The translations under genes and the position numbers were made by a program. Shown piece by piece: positions 37,284 through 45,598 of a DNA stretch of 64,000 nucleotides. Position 1 is the first letter of the stretch. Each line of letters opens with the position of its first letter. Source of the stretch: Bacillus nitratireducens (GTDB lineage Bacteria > Bacillota > Bacilli > Bacillales > Bacillaceae_G); assembly GCF_001884135.1 (NCBI RefSeq), contig NZ_MAOC01000031.1:1-64000 (forward strand), written 5' to 3'. Below the pieces are notes generated by a model that was not told the origin of the DNA, made no database searches, and worked only from the letters and a program-made list of their open reading frames with translations.

Positions 37284-37943
37284 ATGTTTATATTAAAAGA
37301 CATCAAATATAAAAACATTCTACACATTCCTTATTTACAGATTCAACAAGAAAAAATAACTTGTATTATCGGTGAAAGTGGTAGTGGAAAAAGTACATTA
37401 CTTCGTATGTTAAATGATTTACAATCACCAACATCTGGCACAATTGAATATAACGGAAAATCCATTTTAGATTATCCTCCCATTCAATTACGACGTGAAG
37501 TTGTCATGCTCGGACAAACTCCGCCTATTTTTGATGGAACAATTAAAGATAATTTATTAATGGGACTGCACCTTTCTGAAAAGCCATTTCCAAATGACGA
37601 TGCCCTGCGGGACGCATTAACAACTGTTAGCCTAGATAAAAAATTAGAAGATAGCCCCTCTTCTTTATCAGGAGGTGAAAAACAAAGACTTGCTTTTGCT
37701 CGTATTGTACTAATGGATCCACCCGTCTATTTATTAGATGAACCAACTTCGGCACTAGATAGTGATACAGAACGACGCGTTATGAAACAATTCACTCTAC
37801 TGGCAAGAGAAAAGAAAAAAACAGTTATCTTCATCACGCACTCGCAACAACTTCCAGAAGAAATCGCAGACGATATTATTGAAATTAGTAAAACAAACGG
37901 TGCAACTAGAAAGGAAGTGCTCTCAATTGAAGGGCGTTATTGA
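37284..37943 (+). CDS. fetA: ABC transporter ATPase (FetA-like)
   Basis: A 219-residue ATP-binding subunit: Walker A GESGSGKSTL, signature LSGGEKQRLAFAR, Walker B VYLLDEPTSALD and the switch His in FITHS. It pairs with a UPF0014/FetB-type permease that overlaps it by 17 bp. The E. coli FetAB pair exports iron; that role is inferred. AAAGGAGC precedes the ATG. Confidence 0.87.
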   Translation: MFILKDIKYKNILHIPYLQIQQEKITCIIGESGSGKSTLLRMLNDLQSPTSGTIEYNGKSILDYPPIQLRREVVMLGQTPPIFDGTIKDNLLMGLHLSEKPFPNDDALRDALTTVSLDKKLEDSPSSLSGGEKQRLAFARIVLMDPPVYLLDEPTSALDSDTERRVMKQFTLLAREKKKTVIFITHSQQLPEEIADDIIEISKTNGATRKEVLSIEGRY

Positions 37944-38721
37944 ACTACAAATTTGGCAACTTGCAGCTGCATATATTTTCATCCTTATTTTAATCGGGCT
38001 TGTGAAATTAAAAGGAATACCGCGTGAGAAACAAATTACAATTGCTACATTACGTATGACAATTCAGCTCGTACTAGTCGCATATGTCCTTACATACATA
38101 TTTGAAAATAGTAATCCGTTTTATACAATAGCTCTCATTACTTCTATTACTACATTTGCGATTTTCAATATTTATAAACGAGTTAATATTCCAATGTCAA
38201 AAGAATTAAAACGAGTAGTCGCCCTCTCCATGATTGCTGGATCAATTGGCCCTCTTCTACTATTTATCTTTGTCATTATCGGACACGATCCTTGGTATGC
38301 TCCGCAGTATATCGTTCCTATTGCCGGTATGCTAATTGGTAACGCTATGACAGGCATTTGCCTCGGGGCAAATACCTTTTTAAGCAGCATGAAATCACAA
38401 AGAGACCATATTGAAGGTGCACTTATGCTTGGAGCAACTCCAAAACAAGCAGCTGCCCCGCTCATACGGGACGCTTTCGATTCTGCTATTTTACCAACAA
38501 TCAATTCTATGGTCGGAATGGGAATTATAAGTCTTCCAGGCATGATGACAGGACAAATTTTATCCGGTGTATCACCATTTACAGCTATCCAATATCAAAT
38601 CGCAATTATACTTGGTATTTCTGGAAGTACAGCTTTCTCTGTTATTATCTTCTTACAACTTGGGTATAAAACGTTCTTTAATAAGCGGTGTCAGTTGAAA
38701 GAAGTTGACGTACAATCATAA
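37927..38721 (+). CDS. fetB: ABC transporter permease (FetB/UPF0014 family)
   Basis: About 264 residues with seven membrane helices. The UPF0014 signature region contains GMLIGNAMTGICLGANTF, GATPKQAAAPLIRDAF and GIISLPGMMTGQILSG. TTG 37927 is the likely start, inside the end of the ATPase gene, giving translational coupling. It belongs to the FetB metal exporter family; the substrate is inferred. Confidence 0.85.
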   Translation: MKGVIELQIWQLAAAYIFILILIGLVKLKGIPREKQITIATLRMTIQLVLVAYVLTYIFENSNPFYTIALITSITTFAIFNIYKRVNIPMSKELKRVVALSMIAGSIGPLLLFIFVIIGHDPWYAPQYIVPIAGMLIGNAMTGICLGANTFLSSMKSQRDHIEGALMLGATPKQAAAPLIRDAFDSAILPTINSMVGMGIISLPGMMTGQILSGVSPFTAIQYQIAIILGISGSTAFSVIIFLQLGYKTFFNKRCQLKEVDVQS

Positions 38722-38763
38722 AAAAGACGCTCTGCAAGTTACTTACAGAGCGTCTTTTTTCTT
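38719..38763. terminator. Bidirectional terminator between fetB and the PhnA-like gene
   Basis: AAAAAGACGCTCTG and CAGAGCGTCTTTTT form a 14-bp perfect stem around 11 nt. Confidence 0.9.
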
Positions 38764-38771
38764 TGCTAATC

Positions 38772-39113
38772 TTACGCCTTCTTAACGAACTGTGATTTTA
38801 ACTTCATAGCTCCGAAACCGTCGATTTTGCAATCAATATCGTGATCTCCTTCAACTAGACGAATACTCTTTACTTTCGTACCAATCTTAACAACTGAAGA
38901 AGTTCCTTTTACTTTTAAATCTTTAATTACAGTAACAGCATCACCGTCTTGAAGAACGTTTCCGTTCGCATCTTTTACAACTTTTGCACCTTCATTACTT
39001 TCAGCTTCTGCTTCTTTGCCCCACTCATGTGCACATTCTGGGCATACGAAAAGAACGCCATCCTCATACGTGTATTCTGAATTACATTTTGGACAATTTG
39101 GTAAAGTAGCCAT
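38772..39113 (-). CDS. PhnA/YjdM family zinc-ribbon protein
   Basis: A 113-residue protein: an N-terminal zinc ribbon with two CxxC motifs ([16 protein letters not shown]) and a C-terminal KOW/SH3-like PhnA domain ([36 protein letters not shown]). Despite the old name it is not tied to phosphonate use. ATG 39113 follows GGAGGAAATG; the frame extends 7 codons further without a ribosome site. Confidence 0.88.
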   Translation of the reverse strand: MATLPNCPKCNSEYTYEDGVLFVCPECAHEWGKEAEAESNEGAKVVKDANGNVLQDGDAVTVIKDLKVKGTSSVVKIGTKVKSIRLVEGDHDIDCKIDGFGAMKLKSQFVKKA

Positions 39114-39316
39114 AAATTCATTTCCTCCGTTCATTATTTATACGTAAAAATCAAAATTGACGTTTACATCTCGATAAATAAAATTTGTATAGCATTTCTT
39201 TATACTGCCATAGTCTCGCATTATTGACAAGCCTACCTCAAATTCTCATTTTTTATTGTATTTTACAAAATTTCAATTAGTATGCCGTTTGGTATTCACA
39301 TTTTTCGTTAATTAAC

Positions 39317-39994
39317 TTATTCGACATGTACTTCTTCCATCCAACTACTTGTCTTAGATTTCACTACTATTAAGTGCTCATTTTCCCATTTTAGTTTGCC
39401 TAAAAATCTGGAGTAGACTACTTCATTCCCTACTTCTTCTACGAGTAGTTTATTTACCACTCTTAGCCCTTTATCGTTATACACTTCACACATTAGCTGA
39501 AATCCTTCCGAACGATGAATTCCTTTTAATATAGCCGTTTTCTTTCGGCTTGGGCTCTTCTTCGGTGTTTTATCTACTAAAAATACAATCTCGTAATTCT
39601 CTTTCTCTATTTCCTGAAGCGCTTCATTCACATACTCTTTAATCATTTCTAATGATATTTTTGAATATTTTTCAATAGCTGGTACAACATAGAGGTGAAC
39701 CAACTCGACAAAATGCTTATATTTCTCCTCAACTGATTCCAAATTTAAAAATTGCATATAATCATAAGGCACGGATATACGAATCTTCCCCAGGGCCTCA
39801 TGTAGTTCATAAGAAACATCTTTATTAGGGTTTGCTAGGCAATATATATCAATATTTTCTACAGTTTCTAATCCAAGATTGAACCTACTTAATTCCTTTG
39901 AAAAAATCAATTCAAAAATTCTCATTTCATGCAATCGATTATAATGTTTTTTTGGACGTTTCTTAGCCCAATCATAAAAATGTACATCTATCAT
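39317..39994 (-). CDS. Unknown protein at the edge of the immunity-type cluster
   Basis: A 225-residue soluble protein, mixed helix and strand, with a basic KKSPSRKKTAILKGIHRSEG segment near residue 150. No family recognised and no active-site motif. ATG 39994 has AGGAGG upstream. It starts just after the terminator of the DUF2628 gene, so it has its own promoter or depends on read-through. Confidence 0.65.
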   Translation of the reverse strand: MIDVHFYDWAKKRPKKHYNRLHEMRIFELIFSKELSRFNLGLETVENIDIYCLANPNKDVSYELHEALGKIRISVPYDYMQFLNLESVEEKYKHFVELVHLYVVPAIEKYSKISLEMIKEYVNEALQEIEKENYEIVFLVDKTPKKSPSRKKTAILKGIHRSEGFQLMCEVYNDKGLRVVNKLLVEEVGNEVVYSRFLGKLKWENEHLIVVKSKTSSWMEEVHVE

Positions 39995-40018
39995 ATTACC
40001 TTTTCCTCCTAACATATA

Positions 40019-40051
40019 AAAAGAAGAACCTTCACAAGATTCTTCTTTTCA
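40019..40051 (-). terminator. Terminator of the DUF2628 gene
   Basis: AAAAGAAGAATC and GGTTCTTCTTTTT pair on the minus strand around a short loop. Confidence 0.8.
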
Positions 40052-40068
40052 AAATGAACGAGTTCCCT

Positions 40069-40866
40069 CTAGAAACTCCAACTATTTTCTTCAATGTAAA
40101 ATTGATACTCTTCTAATTCTTCTTCACTTAACTTCTTATTATTTTCATATACCTCTTGCCATTCAAAATAGTCTTCACTGAAATAAACAGCAAATTTAAT
40201 TTTTATATTTTTCTTCTCTTCATAATCATAACCAGTAAACTCTACTACGTCATAATCCTTTTCTTTCTTTACAAACTTCCAAGTTGGATTATCATTCATA
40301 ACCTCTAAAGTAAATCCTTCATCACTTGAACGAACAACATTTTTTATATTCGGCTCAGTTGGTAACAAGGAGAGTCCGAACGTGGCTACACCAAATACTA
40401 TCCCTACTATAACTTGTAAACCAATCATACCAGCAAAACTAGCGCCACCCTTTGATTGTAAGTAATACGCCTTCTCATGATCAAGCGTATCTTCTGCTTT
40501 ATGTAAAATACGAACAGCGTGCTTATAATATAAACGGTTTCCTTGCCATCCAGTAAATATCATCATTACTAATTGAAAAGCTAAACTAATTGATAAAAAA
40601 ATCCCATCTGGAATGTCTATAAAAGGGGCTACAAGTACACTAGGTACCGATAATAATGTAAGTATAATAAATAACTTATACATTTTACGATAAGCTAACC
40701 AAAAAGACGGGAAGAAAAAGGCTACCCAATTCCATGTATTCCCTTGCGCTGGATTTTCTACTTTGCCCCATTTAAAGTCATAATAAGCTGTATTCTTTTG
40801 AACAACTTTATGTAATTCTTGCGGAGAAATTGTTTCTTGTAAAACAGTGTCCTTCACGTACATCAT
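40069..40866 (-). CDS. DUF2628 domain membrane protein
   Basis: About 264 residues: a soluble N terminus, a DUF2628 core (about 45-130) with WNWVAFFFPSFWLAYRKMYK and two or three membrane helices, a further helix near 155-180, and an extracytoplasmic C-terminal domain (about 185-265). DUF2628 proteins are often next to stress or toxin-related genes; function unknown. Confidence 0.75.
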   Translation of the reverse strand: MMYVKDTVLQETISPQELHKVVQKNTAYYDFKWGKVENPAQGNTWNWVAFFFPSFWLAYRKMYKLFIILTLLSVPSVLVAPFIDIPDGIFLSISLAFQLVMMIFTGWQGNRLYYKHAVRILHKAEDTLDHEKAYYLQSKGGASFAGMIGLQVIVGIVFGVATFGLSLLPTEPNIKNVVRSSDEGFTLEVMNDNPTWKFVKKEKDYDVVEFTGYDYEEKKNIKIKFAVYFSEDYFEWQEVYENNKKLSEEELEEYQFYIEENSWSF

Positions 40867-41054
40867 CCTTCTCTTATTTCTATATAATTTTTATTGTAAA
40901 GAAATAAAACAAAGGAATCTAACAAAAAGTAGTTATATTTCATAAAATTGAACGGAAATCGAATATATTCCGACAATTACCTGATTCTTATTTCATTTTA
41001 CTTTTAAATATATTAAAATAATCATGTATCATACCTTTAATACACTAAGTTAAT

Positions 41055-41114
41055 TATTTTATATATTCACTAAAGGTGATTTATTAACATCACCTTTAGT
41101 GAATATATAAAATA
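41055..41114. repeat. Perfect 26-bp inverted repeat
   Basis: Arms 41055-41080 and 41089-41114 are exact reverse complements, separated by an 8-nt loop; the core is CTAAAGGTGAT/ATCACCTTTAG. It lies in the 298-bp gap 40867-41164, downstream of the SUKH-like operon and upstream of the DUF2628 gene. It may be a terminator although no T run follows, or a mobile-element or operator remnant. Confidence 0.85.
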
Positions 41115-41164
41115 CTATTGGAATATCGCCAAATCTAAAATCTCGACTTAAGAGACTTCACAAA

Positions 41165-41281
41165 TTAGCTTTCTACTATTTCAAACATATTTCCACTTAC
41201 ACAACTAATGAATAATCTATCATTAACTTCCTCAATTGATACAATAAAATCTACTTCGACTACATTTTTAGGCAGTTTCAT
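41165..41281 (-). CDS. Possible 38-residue small protein or gene remnant
   Basis: Minus-strand frame beginning MKLPKNVVEVDFIVSIEEVN and ending IVES. It starts 9 bp after the SUKH-like stop and stops before the 26-bp inverted repeat. The ribosome site is weak (GAAG). It may be the remnant of another immunity-type gene. Confidence 0.35.
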   Translation of the reverse strand: MKLPKNVVEVDFIVSIEEVNDRLFISCVSGNMFEIVES

Positions 41282-41289
41282 TATATCTT

Positions 41290-41667
41290 TTACTTCGCCA
41301 CATTCTTCTTCACTTTCTCAATAACATCTTCTATACGTTCCGCTATACATTCTGGCTCCCAATCTCCCTCACCATGCATAGCTGTATAAACCGGACAATT
41401 TTCATCATTACTATCTACAAAGATCGGATCTCCAAGATATGAATCTATTCCAATTACAATCCATCCTTCTTTCCAATCTCCTTCTTCATTCCCGATTAAA
41501 ATTTGACCTTCATCATCAACGCTATAACCAAGTTGTCCTTCTTCTATCTCTTCACTATTAAATAGTTCTATTGTCATTGGTTCAAATTCATACTCTAACT
41601 CAATTTCATTATCCTCAGCACGATCTACATATGCTAAAAGTTGTTTAATTTTATTGTGGTTAATCAT
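41290..41667 (-). CDS. SMI1/KNR4 (SUKH)-like immunity-type protein
   Basis: A 125-residue acidic protein. The SUKH-like core reads LGYSVDDEGQILIGNEEGDW followed by GWIVIGIDSYLGDPIFVDSND, with the usual glycine and aspartate positions. Such proteins neutralise secreted toxins or act in signalling. No toxin gene is nearby. It lies 36 bp downstream of the 84-residue gene on the same strand, so one operon. Confidence 0.7.
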   Translation of the reverse strand: MINHNKIKQLLAYVDRAEDNEIELEYEFEPMTIELFNSEEIEEGQLGYSVDDEGQILIGNEEGDWKEGWIVIGIDSYLGDPIFVDSNDENCPVYTAMHGEGDWEPECIAERIEDVIEKVKKNVAK

Positions 41668-41703
41668 AAGATTTTCTCCATTCTATCTTTTTAAAATTTA
41701 ATT

Positions 41704-41958
41704 TTATTCATAATGAGCTGCCGCCAGTAACATCTGGGCAATAAACTTCCATGGAATATTTTCTGGAAGCTTCTCCCCTTGATTTATATAAACACCTTCA
41801 TAAGCACCTAACCAACCATGTAATGCCTCTAAATAAGTCTCTACCTCTACATTCTCCCACTCATCTTGATTCACTTTAAAATCCTTTTGAAGATATACAA
41901 GAAACTTCAACAAGTCTTCTTTAGAATTTACATGATCAAGATATCCAAATACATCCAT
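41704..41958 (-). CDS. DUF7660-like small acidic protein
   Basis: An 84-residue protein resembling the DUF7660 family: VNSKEDLLKFLVYLQKDF, WENVEVETYLEALHGWLGAY and a final WKFIAQMLLAAAHYE. These genes often stand among immunity genes. First gene of the operon with the SUKH-like gene; GGGGGGAAAAT precedes the ATG. Confidence 0.65.
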   Translation of the reverse strand: MDVFGYLDHVNSKEDLLKFLVYLQKDFKVNQDEWENVEVETYLEALHGWLGAYEGVYINQGEKLPENIPWKFIAQMLLAAAHYE

Positions 41959-42047
41959 ATTTTCCCCCCCTTTCTATTGCTCGTCATTTAAACTAACTAT
42001 AATATATGAAATAAGATTCTTAAAACTATTATTTGAGGTGACCAAAT

Positions 42048-42518
42048 ATGAAGACTACACTTTGGACAGAAGACGACTATTTAAAATTAGCACCGATTAA
42101 CGACGAACTAATAAAAAAAGCTGAAGAAGTACTAAACGTAAAGCTTCCGGAATCGTACATAAATCTTCTAAAAGAACAAAACGGAGGAACGCTGCGCCTT
42201 GATACTCACCCTACTTCAGAGCCAAATTCTTGGGCGGATGATCATGTTAATGTTTCTGGCTTATATGGTATTTCTTTTGATGAAAATGAATCTAGTATTT
42301 TAGAGAGCCGTTATTTAATTCAGGAATGGGAAATGCCTGAGAATCTCGTACTTTTATCTGGGGACGGCCATACGTGGATTGCATTAGACTATCGAAATGT
42401 AGCTGAAAATCCTCCAGTTATATTTATCGATAATGAGCTTGAGGAAATTATCGAATTAGCACCTAACTTTGAAAGTTTCTTACAAAACTTAACTACTTAC
42501 GATTATGATGAAGAGTAA
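42048..42518 (+). CDS. SMI1/KNR4 (SUKH) family protein
   Basis: A 156-residue SUKH-domain protein with the typical opening VLNVKLPESYINLLKEQNGG, then GLYGISFDE, and the core LLSGDGHTWIALDYR followed by PPVIFIDNELEE. SUKH proteins are the commonest immunity proteins of polymorphic toxins. No toxin is next to it. GAGGTGACC precedes the ATG. It overlaps the next gene by 14 bp. Confidence 0.85.
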   Translation: MKTTLWTEDDYLKLAPINDELIKKAEEVLNVKLPESYINLLKEQNGGTLRLDTHPTSEPNSWADDHVNVSGLYGISFDENESSILESRYLIQEWEMPENLVLLSGDGHTWIALDYRNVAENPPVIFIDNELEEIIELAPNFESFLQNLTTYDYDEE

Positions 42519-43143
42519 ACCTCTCTCTAAAGGAGCGCAAGATTTCATTACAAACTTACACGCTGCTTTAAAGTCACTTCGGTTTAAGAAAAAAAGACAT
42601 ACATTTCGCAAAGCTGATAACGGATTTTATAAGATCATTCATATACAAAAAAGCCAGTTTGGAGATGACTTCTATATAAATATAGGTGTTCATCCAATTG
42701 GTCTCCCGCAACTTATTACAGACCAATTACAAGTAAAAGAAAACATCTCAATATTCGATTGCATTCTACGAACAAGAATAGAGCCTATACATATGAAACA
42801 GAACCAGTTATTACATAATGTTTCACATGAAACTATCGACATTCCGAATTACCTTTCTACTATTTTCAACTGGTTTCAAGTGTGGGCGTCTTATGAAAAT
42901 TTAGCAAAAACAAATATACATTCCATTACTCCGGTACTAGCTGTCGTTCCAATATTACAAGAAAAAGCGTTTCTGCTTCTTACTTGTTTTTCTTTCTACA
43001 ACTTAAAACAGTACGAACAAGCTAATCTTTACTTACAGCAATACTTGCATTGTGCTGTGTATCTTAATACCGAGGAGAAAGAGCTAGTATTCTTTCATGA
43101 AGTTGATATGTATATGAAAAAACTAGTAGAAAACGCAATGTAA
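42505..43143 (+). CDS. DUF4304 domain protein
   Basis: A 212-residue protein with an N-terminal DUF4304 domain (about 10-130): LHAALKSLRFKKKRHTFRK, IHIQKSQFGDDFYINIGVHP. The C-terminal helical part (about 145-210) is TPR-like. DUF4304 proteins occur among immunity genes. It has no ribosome site of its own and overlaps the SUKH gene, so translation is coupled. Its last codons form an inverted repeat with the convergent LRR gene. Confidence 0.75.
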   Translation: MMKSKPLSKGAQDFITNLHAALKSLRFKKKRHTFRKADNGFYKIIHIQKSQFGDDFYINIGVHPIGLPQLITDQLQVKENISIFDCILRTRIEPIHMKQNQLLHNVSHETIDIPNYLSTIFNWFQVWASYENLAKTNIHSITPVLAVVPILQEKAFLLLTCFSFYNLKQYEQANLYLQQYLHCAVYLNTEEKELVFFHEVDMYMKKLVENAM

Positions 43144-43167
43144 CTTCACATTGTGCTTTCTACTAGT
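43122..43167. terminator. Inverted repeat across two convergent stop codons
   Basis: ACTAGTAGAAA (43122-43132) pairs with TTTCTACTAGT (43157-43167), and CAATGT/ACATTG continue the stem inward. It lies within the ends of both coding regions, so the proteins end in similar residues (LVENAM and LVESTM). Likely a bidirectional terminator, with a modest T tail. Confidence 0.5.
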
Positions 43168-43949
43168 GCTTTATATTCCTCTTGTAACTTTTTAAATTGT
43201 TCTTCATACTTTTGCATCTTTACCGTATCCGTTTTCGAATTAAGGAATGGTCTTCTTCTCCCAATCACCATTATATTTTTCCCTTCTATTGCATCATTCA
43301 TATATACGTAAGGTTTAAAAAACTTACATTCCGTATATAGCAATGCTACAGATAATTTTGCATACTCTTCCACTTTAAATTGATTAGATAGACTTAACTC
43401 TCGCAAATTTTTTAATTGTATTAAAGGTCCTAACGAATCATCTTTAACCTTTAAGTTCATAAGGGTAAGCTTTTTCAAATGTTGTAATGCAGCGAGTGGT
43501 TGTAAAGTTTGTACTTTCATCGCTGTATTTATCCCACCACCCATGTAAAAGGTATTGAGTTGCGGACACTTACTTAAAGCACTTAAATCTTCTAGCTTAG
43601 AAAAATCATCAATTAGTAAGGATTTGAGTTTTTTATTATACGCAATATCCCATAACGTCTTCGCTTTTGTATTCCAGCACATATACAACTGTTGTAAATC
43701 AGATAATTTTTGAAGGCTACTTAAATCCTCGACCCTCATTTCGTAAACGTACAATATATTTGGACGAGCGTACGTAAGAATATGCTCAAATTGCTTTTGA
43801 TTTACTGCGAAAACCCATAACTTCTTAACTTGTAAAGATGCTAATCGTTCTATATTTTTTGTTTTCCCCTCAATCGCTAATTCTTCTAAACTAGCAGTAA
43901 CATTTTCCAAGTCCTTTATAATCCTCGGCTGCTCACCAATCGGAAACAT
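43146..43949 (-). CDS. Cytoplasmic leucine-rich repeat protein
   Basis: A 267-residue protein with about five to seven irregular leucine-rich repeats between residues 30 and 205 (VEDLSSLQKLSDLQQLYM, LEDLSALSKCPQLNTFYM, LQPLAALQHLKKLTLMNL, LIQLKNLRELSLSN). A basic C-terminal helix follows. No signal peptide, so not a secreted internalin. Probably protein-binding. GGAGGG precedes the ATG. It lies 10 bp downstream of the 222-residue gene on the same strand. Confidence 0.75.
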   Translation of the reverse strand: MFPIGEQPRIIKDLENVTASLEELAIEGKTKNIERLASLQVKKLWVFAVNQKQFEHILTYARPNILYVYEMRVEDLSSLQKLSDLQQLYMCWNTKAKTLWDIAYNKKLKSLLIDDFSKLEDLSALSKCPQLNTFYMGGGINTAMKVQTLQPLAALQHLKKLTLMNLKVKDDSLGPLIQLKNLRELSLSNQFKVEEYAKLSVALLYTECKFFKPYVYMNDAIEGKNIMVIGRRRPFLNSKTDTVKMQKYEEQFKKLQEEYKALVESTM

Positions 43950-43959
43950 TTTATCCCTC

Positions 43960-44628
43960 CTACAACGCCCAAGTAATATTCATTTCTTCAAATGACTTCT
44001 TACTCACTTCCAACCCTTCATCATCATCCGTTCCAATCATCGCCACCTCTTCTTTAGACAACGTAATTCCCTCGTTTAGATTTTGGATTTTTCTCTCATA
44101 CACGAGTTGTAAAAGATCCATTTGCTCCTCTGTCAGTTCATACTCTTCTTCCAATCTTTCTATTGCAGATTCCGTATCAAGTAATGGGATTTCTAATAAG
44201 AATCCACCGTGCTCTTCCATCTCTTCAAATGAATCAATTGAATATGCACCGCTATCCTCAATCCAAAATGCCGTCGTAATGAAAGGAACTGTTTCCCCCT
44301 CTACCTCTTCTAATACGTATTGAAGTGCTTCCTCTTTCGCAATGTCTACTACTTCCGAAGGTGCCCCTTCGAAATAATTTGCTGCATCAATCCACTCATC
44401 AATTCTCTCACTATTCACATCTTGAATACATACGATCGTGTAATTCGGATGGAAAGTAATTGTCCCTTGTCCACCTTGACTATCTTGCATACTATAGTTG
44501 AATCCATCCCATGAACTTTCATGTGAAAAATCAGGAGCGTGTGCTACAAAAATTGCATCTGCAATCGACTTTAAAATACATCCTTTCCATAGTTGTTCTT
44601 TACTTATATGAAAGTTATATTTACTCAT
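43960..44628 (-). CDS. Unknown acidic protein, immunity-type cluster
   Basis: A 222-residue very acidic soluble protein. The N-terminal half is rich in aromatics (SHESSWDGFNYSMQDSQGGQ, TITFHPNYTIVCIQD), the C-terminal half is helical with many Glu residues. No family recognised. GGGGGAAGA precedes the ATG. It is the first gene of a two-gene operon with the LRR protein; the LRR ribosome site starts at its stop. Confidence 0.65.
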   Translation of the reverse strand: MSKYNFHISKEQLWKGCILKSIADAIFVAHAPDFSHESSWDGFNYSMQDSQGGQGTITFHPNYTIVCIQDVNSERIDEWIDAANYFEGAPSEVVDIAKEEALQYVLEEVEGETVPFITTAFWIEDSGAYSIDSFEEMEEHGGFLLEIPLLDTESAIERLEEEYELTEEQMDLLQLVYERKIQNLNEGITLSKEEVAMIGTDDDEGLEVSKKSFEEMNITWAL

Positions 44629-44704
44629 TCTCTTCCCCCGCATATATGTTTTTTAATATTATCTTTCGACTTCTCATTCTTTGTAAAGCGTTTTTTCATT
44701 ATAT

Positions 44705-44750
44705 AAAAATAGTAAAAGCACCCTTTATCTAAAGGATGCTTTACTATTCA
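44705..44750 (-). terminator. Terminator of the nucleotidyltransferase gene
   Basis: AGTAAAGCATCCTTT and AAAGGGTGCTTTTACT pair around 4 nt on the minus strand, followed by ATTTTTA. Confidence 0.8.
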
Positions 44751-44751
44751 C

Positions 44752-45546
44752 CTACCACTTCTCCCTGCACTCTTCAATCAAACACAACAAATACCGCTTC
44801 GTCACATCAGCCCGTCTCCAACGAGAGAACTTTTTCTTTTCTTCTAGATTATGCCGCATTCGCTCTACTTCTTTTAATAAAGGATCCCATTCTTTCGCTG
44901 AACGTTCTAATAAGTATTCTAATCCCCTATCTTTTGAAACGATTGTTTTATGATCTAACGTATATAAAATACGTCCCATCGTAACGACAGCTGATTCTAC
45001 CCACTCTTCTATGAAAAATAAATATGGCTGCTTCGCTTTTTCACTCCAGTACTGTTCTACGTTGTATTTCATCGTATTGACTACATCATCCCACCTTATT
45101 TGAAACGAAAGATCTTCCGCTTCTTTCCCGATAACTGTAATGCCTTGATTTTTCAATGTCCACCACGTGACCGCATTAATGTCCCAATGACCAATATTCG
45201 CCTTACCATCTGCACAATACACGTACTCATTCATTTCATCATTATATTTCCCTAAGTCAGCAAGCGGAATATACATACCATCCATTCTTTTACCTAACGT
45301 ACTTTTACTAATTTTTTTATGCAGTTCTACAATTTGCTTTTTTTCAGCTTCATTCACGGAATCACTTATTACCGTAACAAAATCAACATCGCTCGTTTCT
45401 ATATGAAATGCTCCTAGCGCAATCGATCCGTAAATGTATACCCCGACTATTTTTTCGTCCAAAAAAATTTCTTTTAATTCTACTGTGTACTGCTCCATTA
45501 ACTGTTTTACTTCTTCTGGTAAAGCATGTTTTATTCCATTCTCCAC
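44752..45546 (-). CDS. Aminoglycoside nucleotidyltransferase-like protein (ANT/DUF4111)
   Basis: A 264-residue protein. The polymerase-beta-type motif YGSIALGAFHIETSDVDFV supplies the nucleotide-binding Gly-Ser and two catalytic Asp; a helical DUF4111-type C-terminal domain follows (about 150-262). This is the plan of streptomycin/spectinomycin adenylyltransferases such as AadA and Ant(9). Chromosomal forms may have other substrates. Start is GTG 45546, with GGAGGG 6 nt before. Monocistronic. Confidence 0.8.
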   Translation of the reverse strand: MENGIKHALPEEVKQLMEQYTVELKEIFLDEKIVGVYIYGSIALGAFHIETSDVDFVTVISDSVNEAEKKQIVELHKKISKSTLGKRMDGMYIPLADLGKYNDEMNEYVYCADGKANIGHWDINAVTWWTLKNQGITVIGKEAEDLSFQIRWDDVVNTMKYNVEQYWSEKAKQPYLFFIEEWVESAVVTMGRILYTLDHKTIVSKDRGLEYLLERSAKEWDPLLKEVERMRHNLEEKKKFSRWRRADVTKRYLLCLIEECREKW

Positions 45547-45561
45547 ATCTATCCCTCCATA

Positions 45562-45597
45562 TAAAAAAGCCTTTGCAAATTCGCAAAGGCTTCATGC
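45562..45597 (-). terminator. Terminator of yuzD
   Basis: GAAGCCTTTGC and GCAAAGGCTTTTTT pair around 6 nt on the minus strand. Confidence 0.88.
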
Positions 45598-45598
45598 T

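Noticed and set aside
43146-43949. Secreted internalin-like virulence factor
   Set aside because: Leucine-rich repeats are present but there is no signal peptide, surface anchor or export motif.
36784-45598. Prophage or integrative element between yutJ and yuzD
   Set aside because: No integrase, transposase, phage structural gene, tRNA target or direct-repeat ends were seen.
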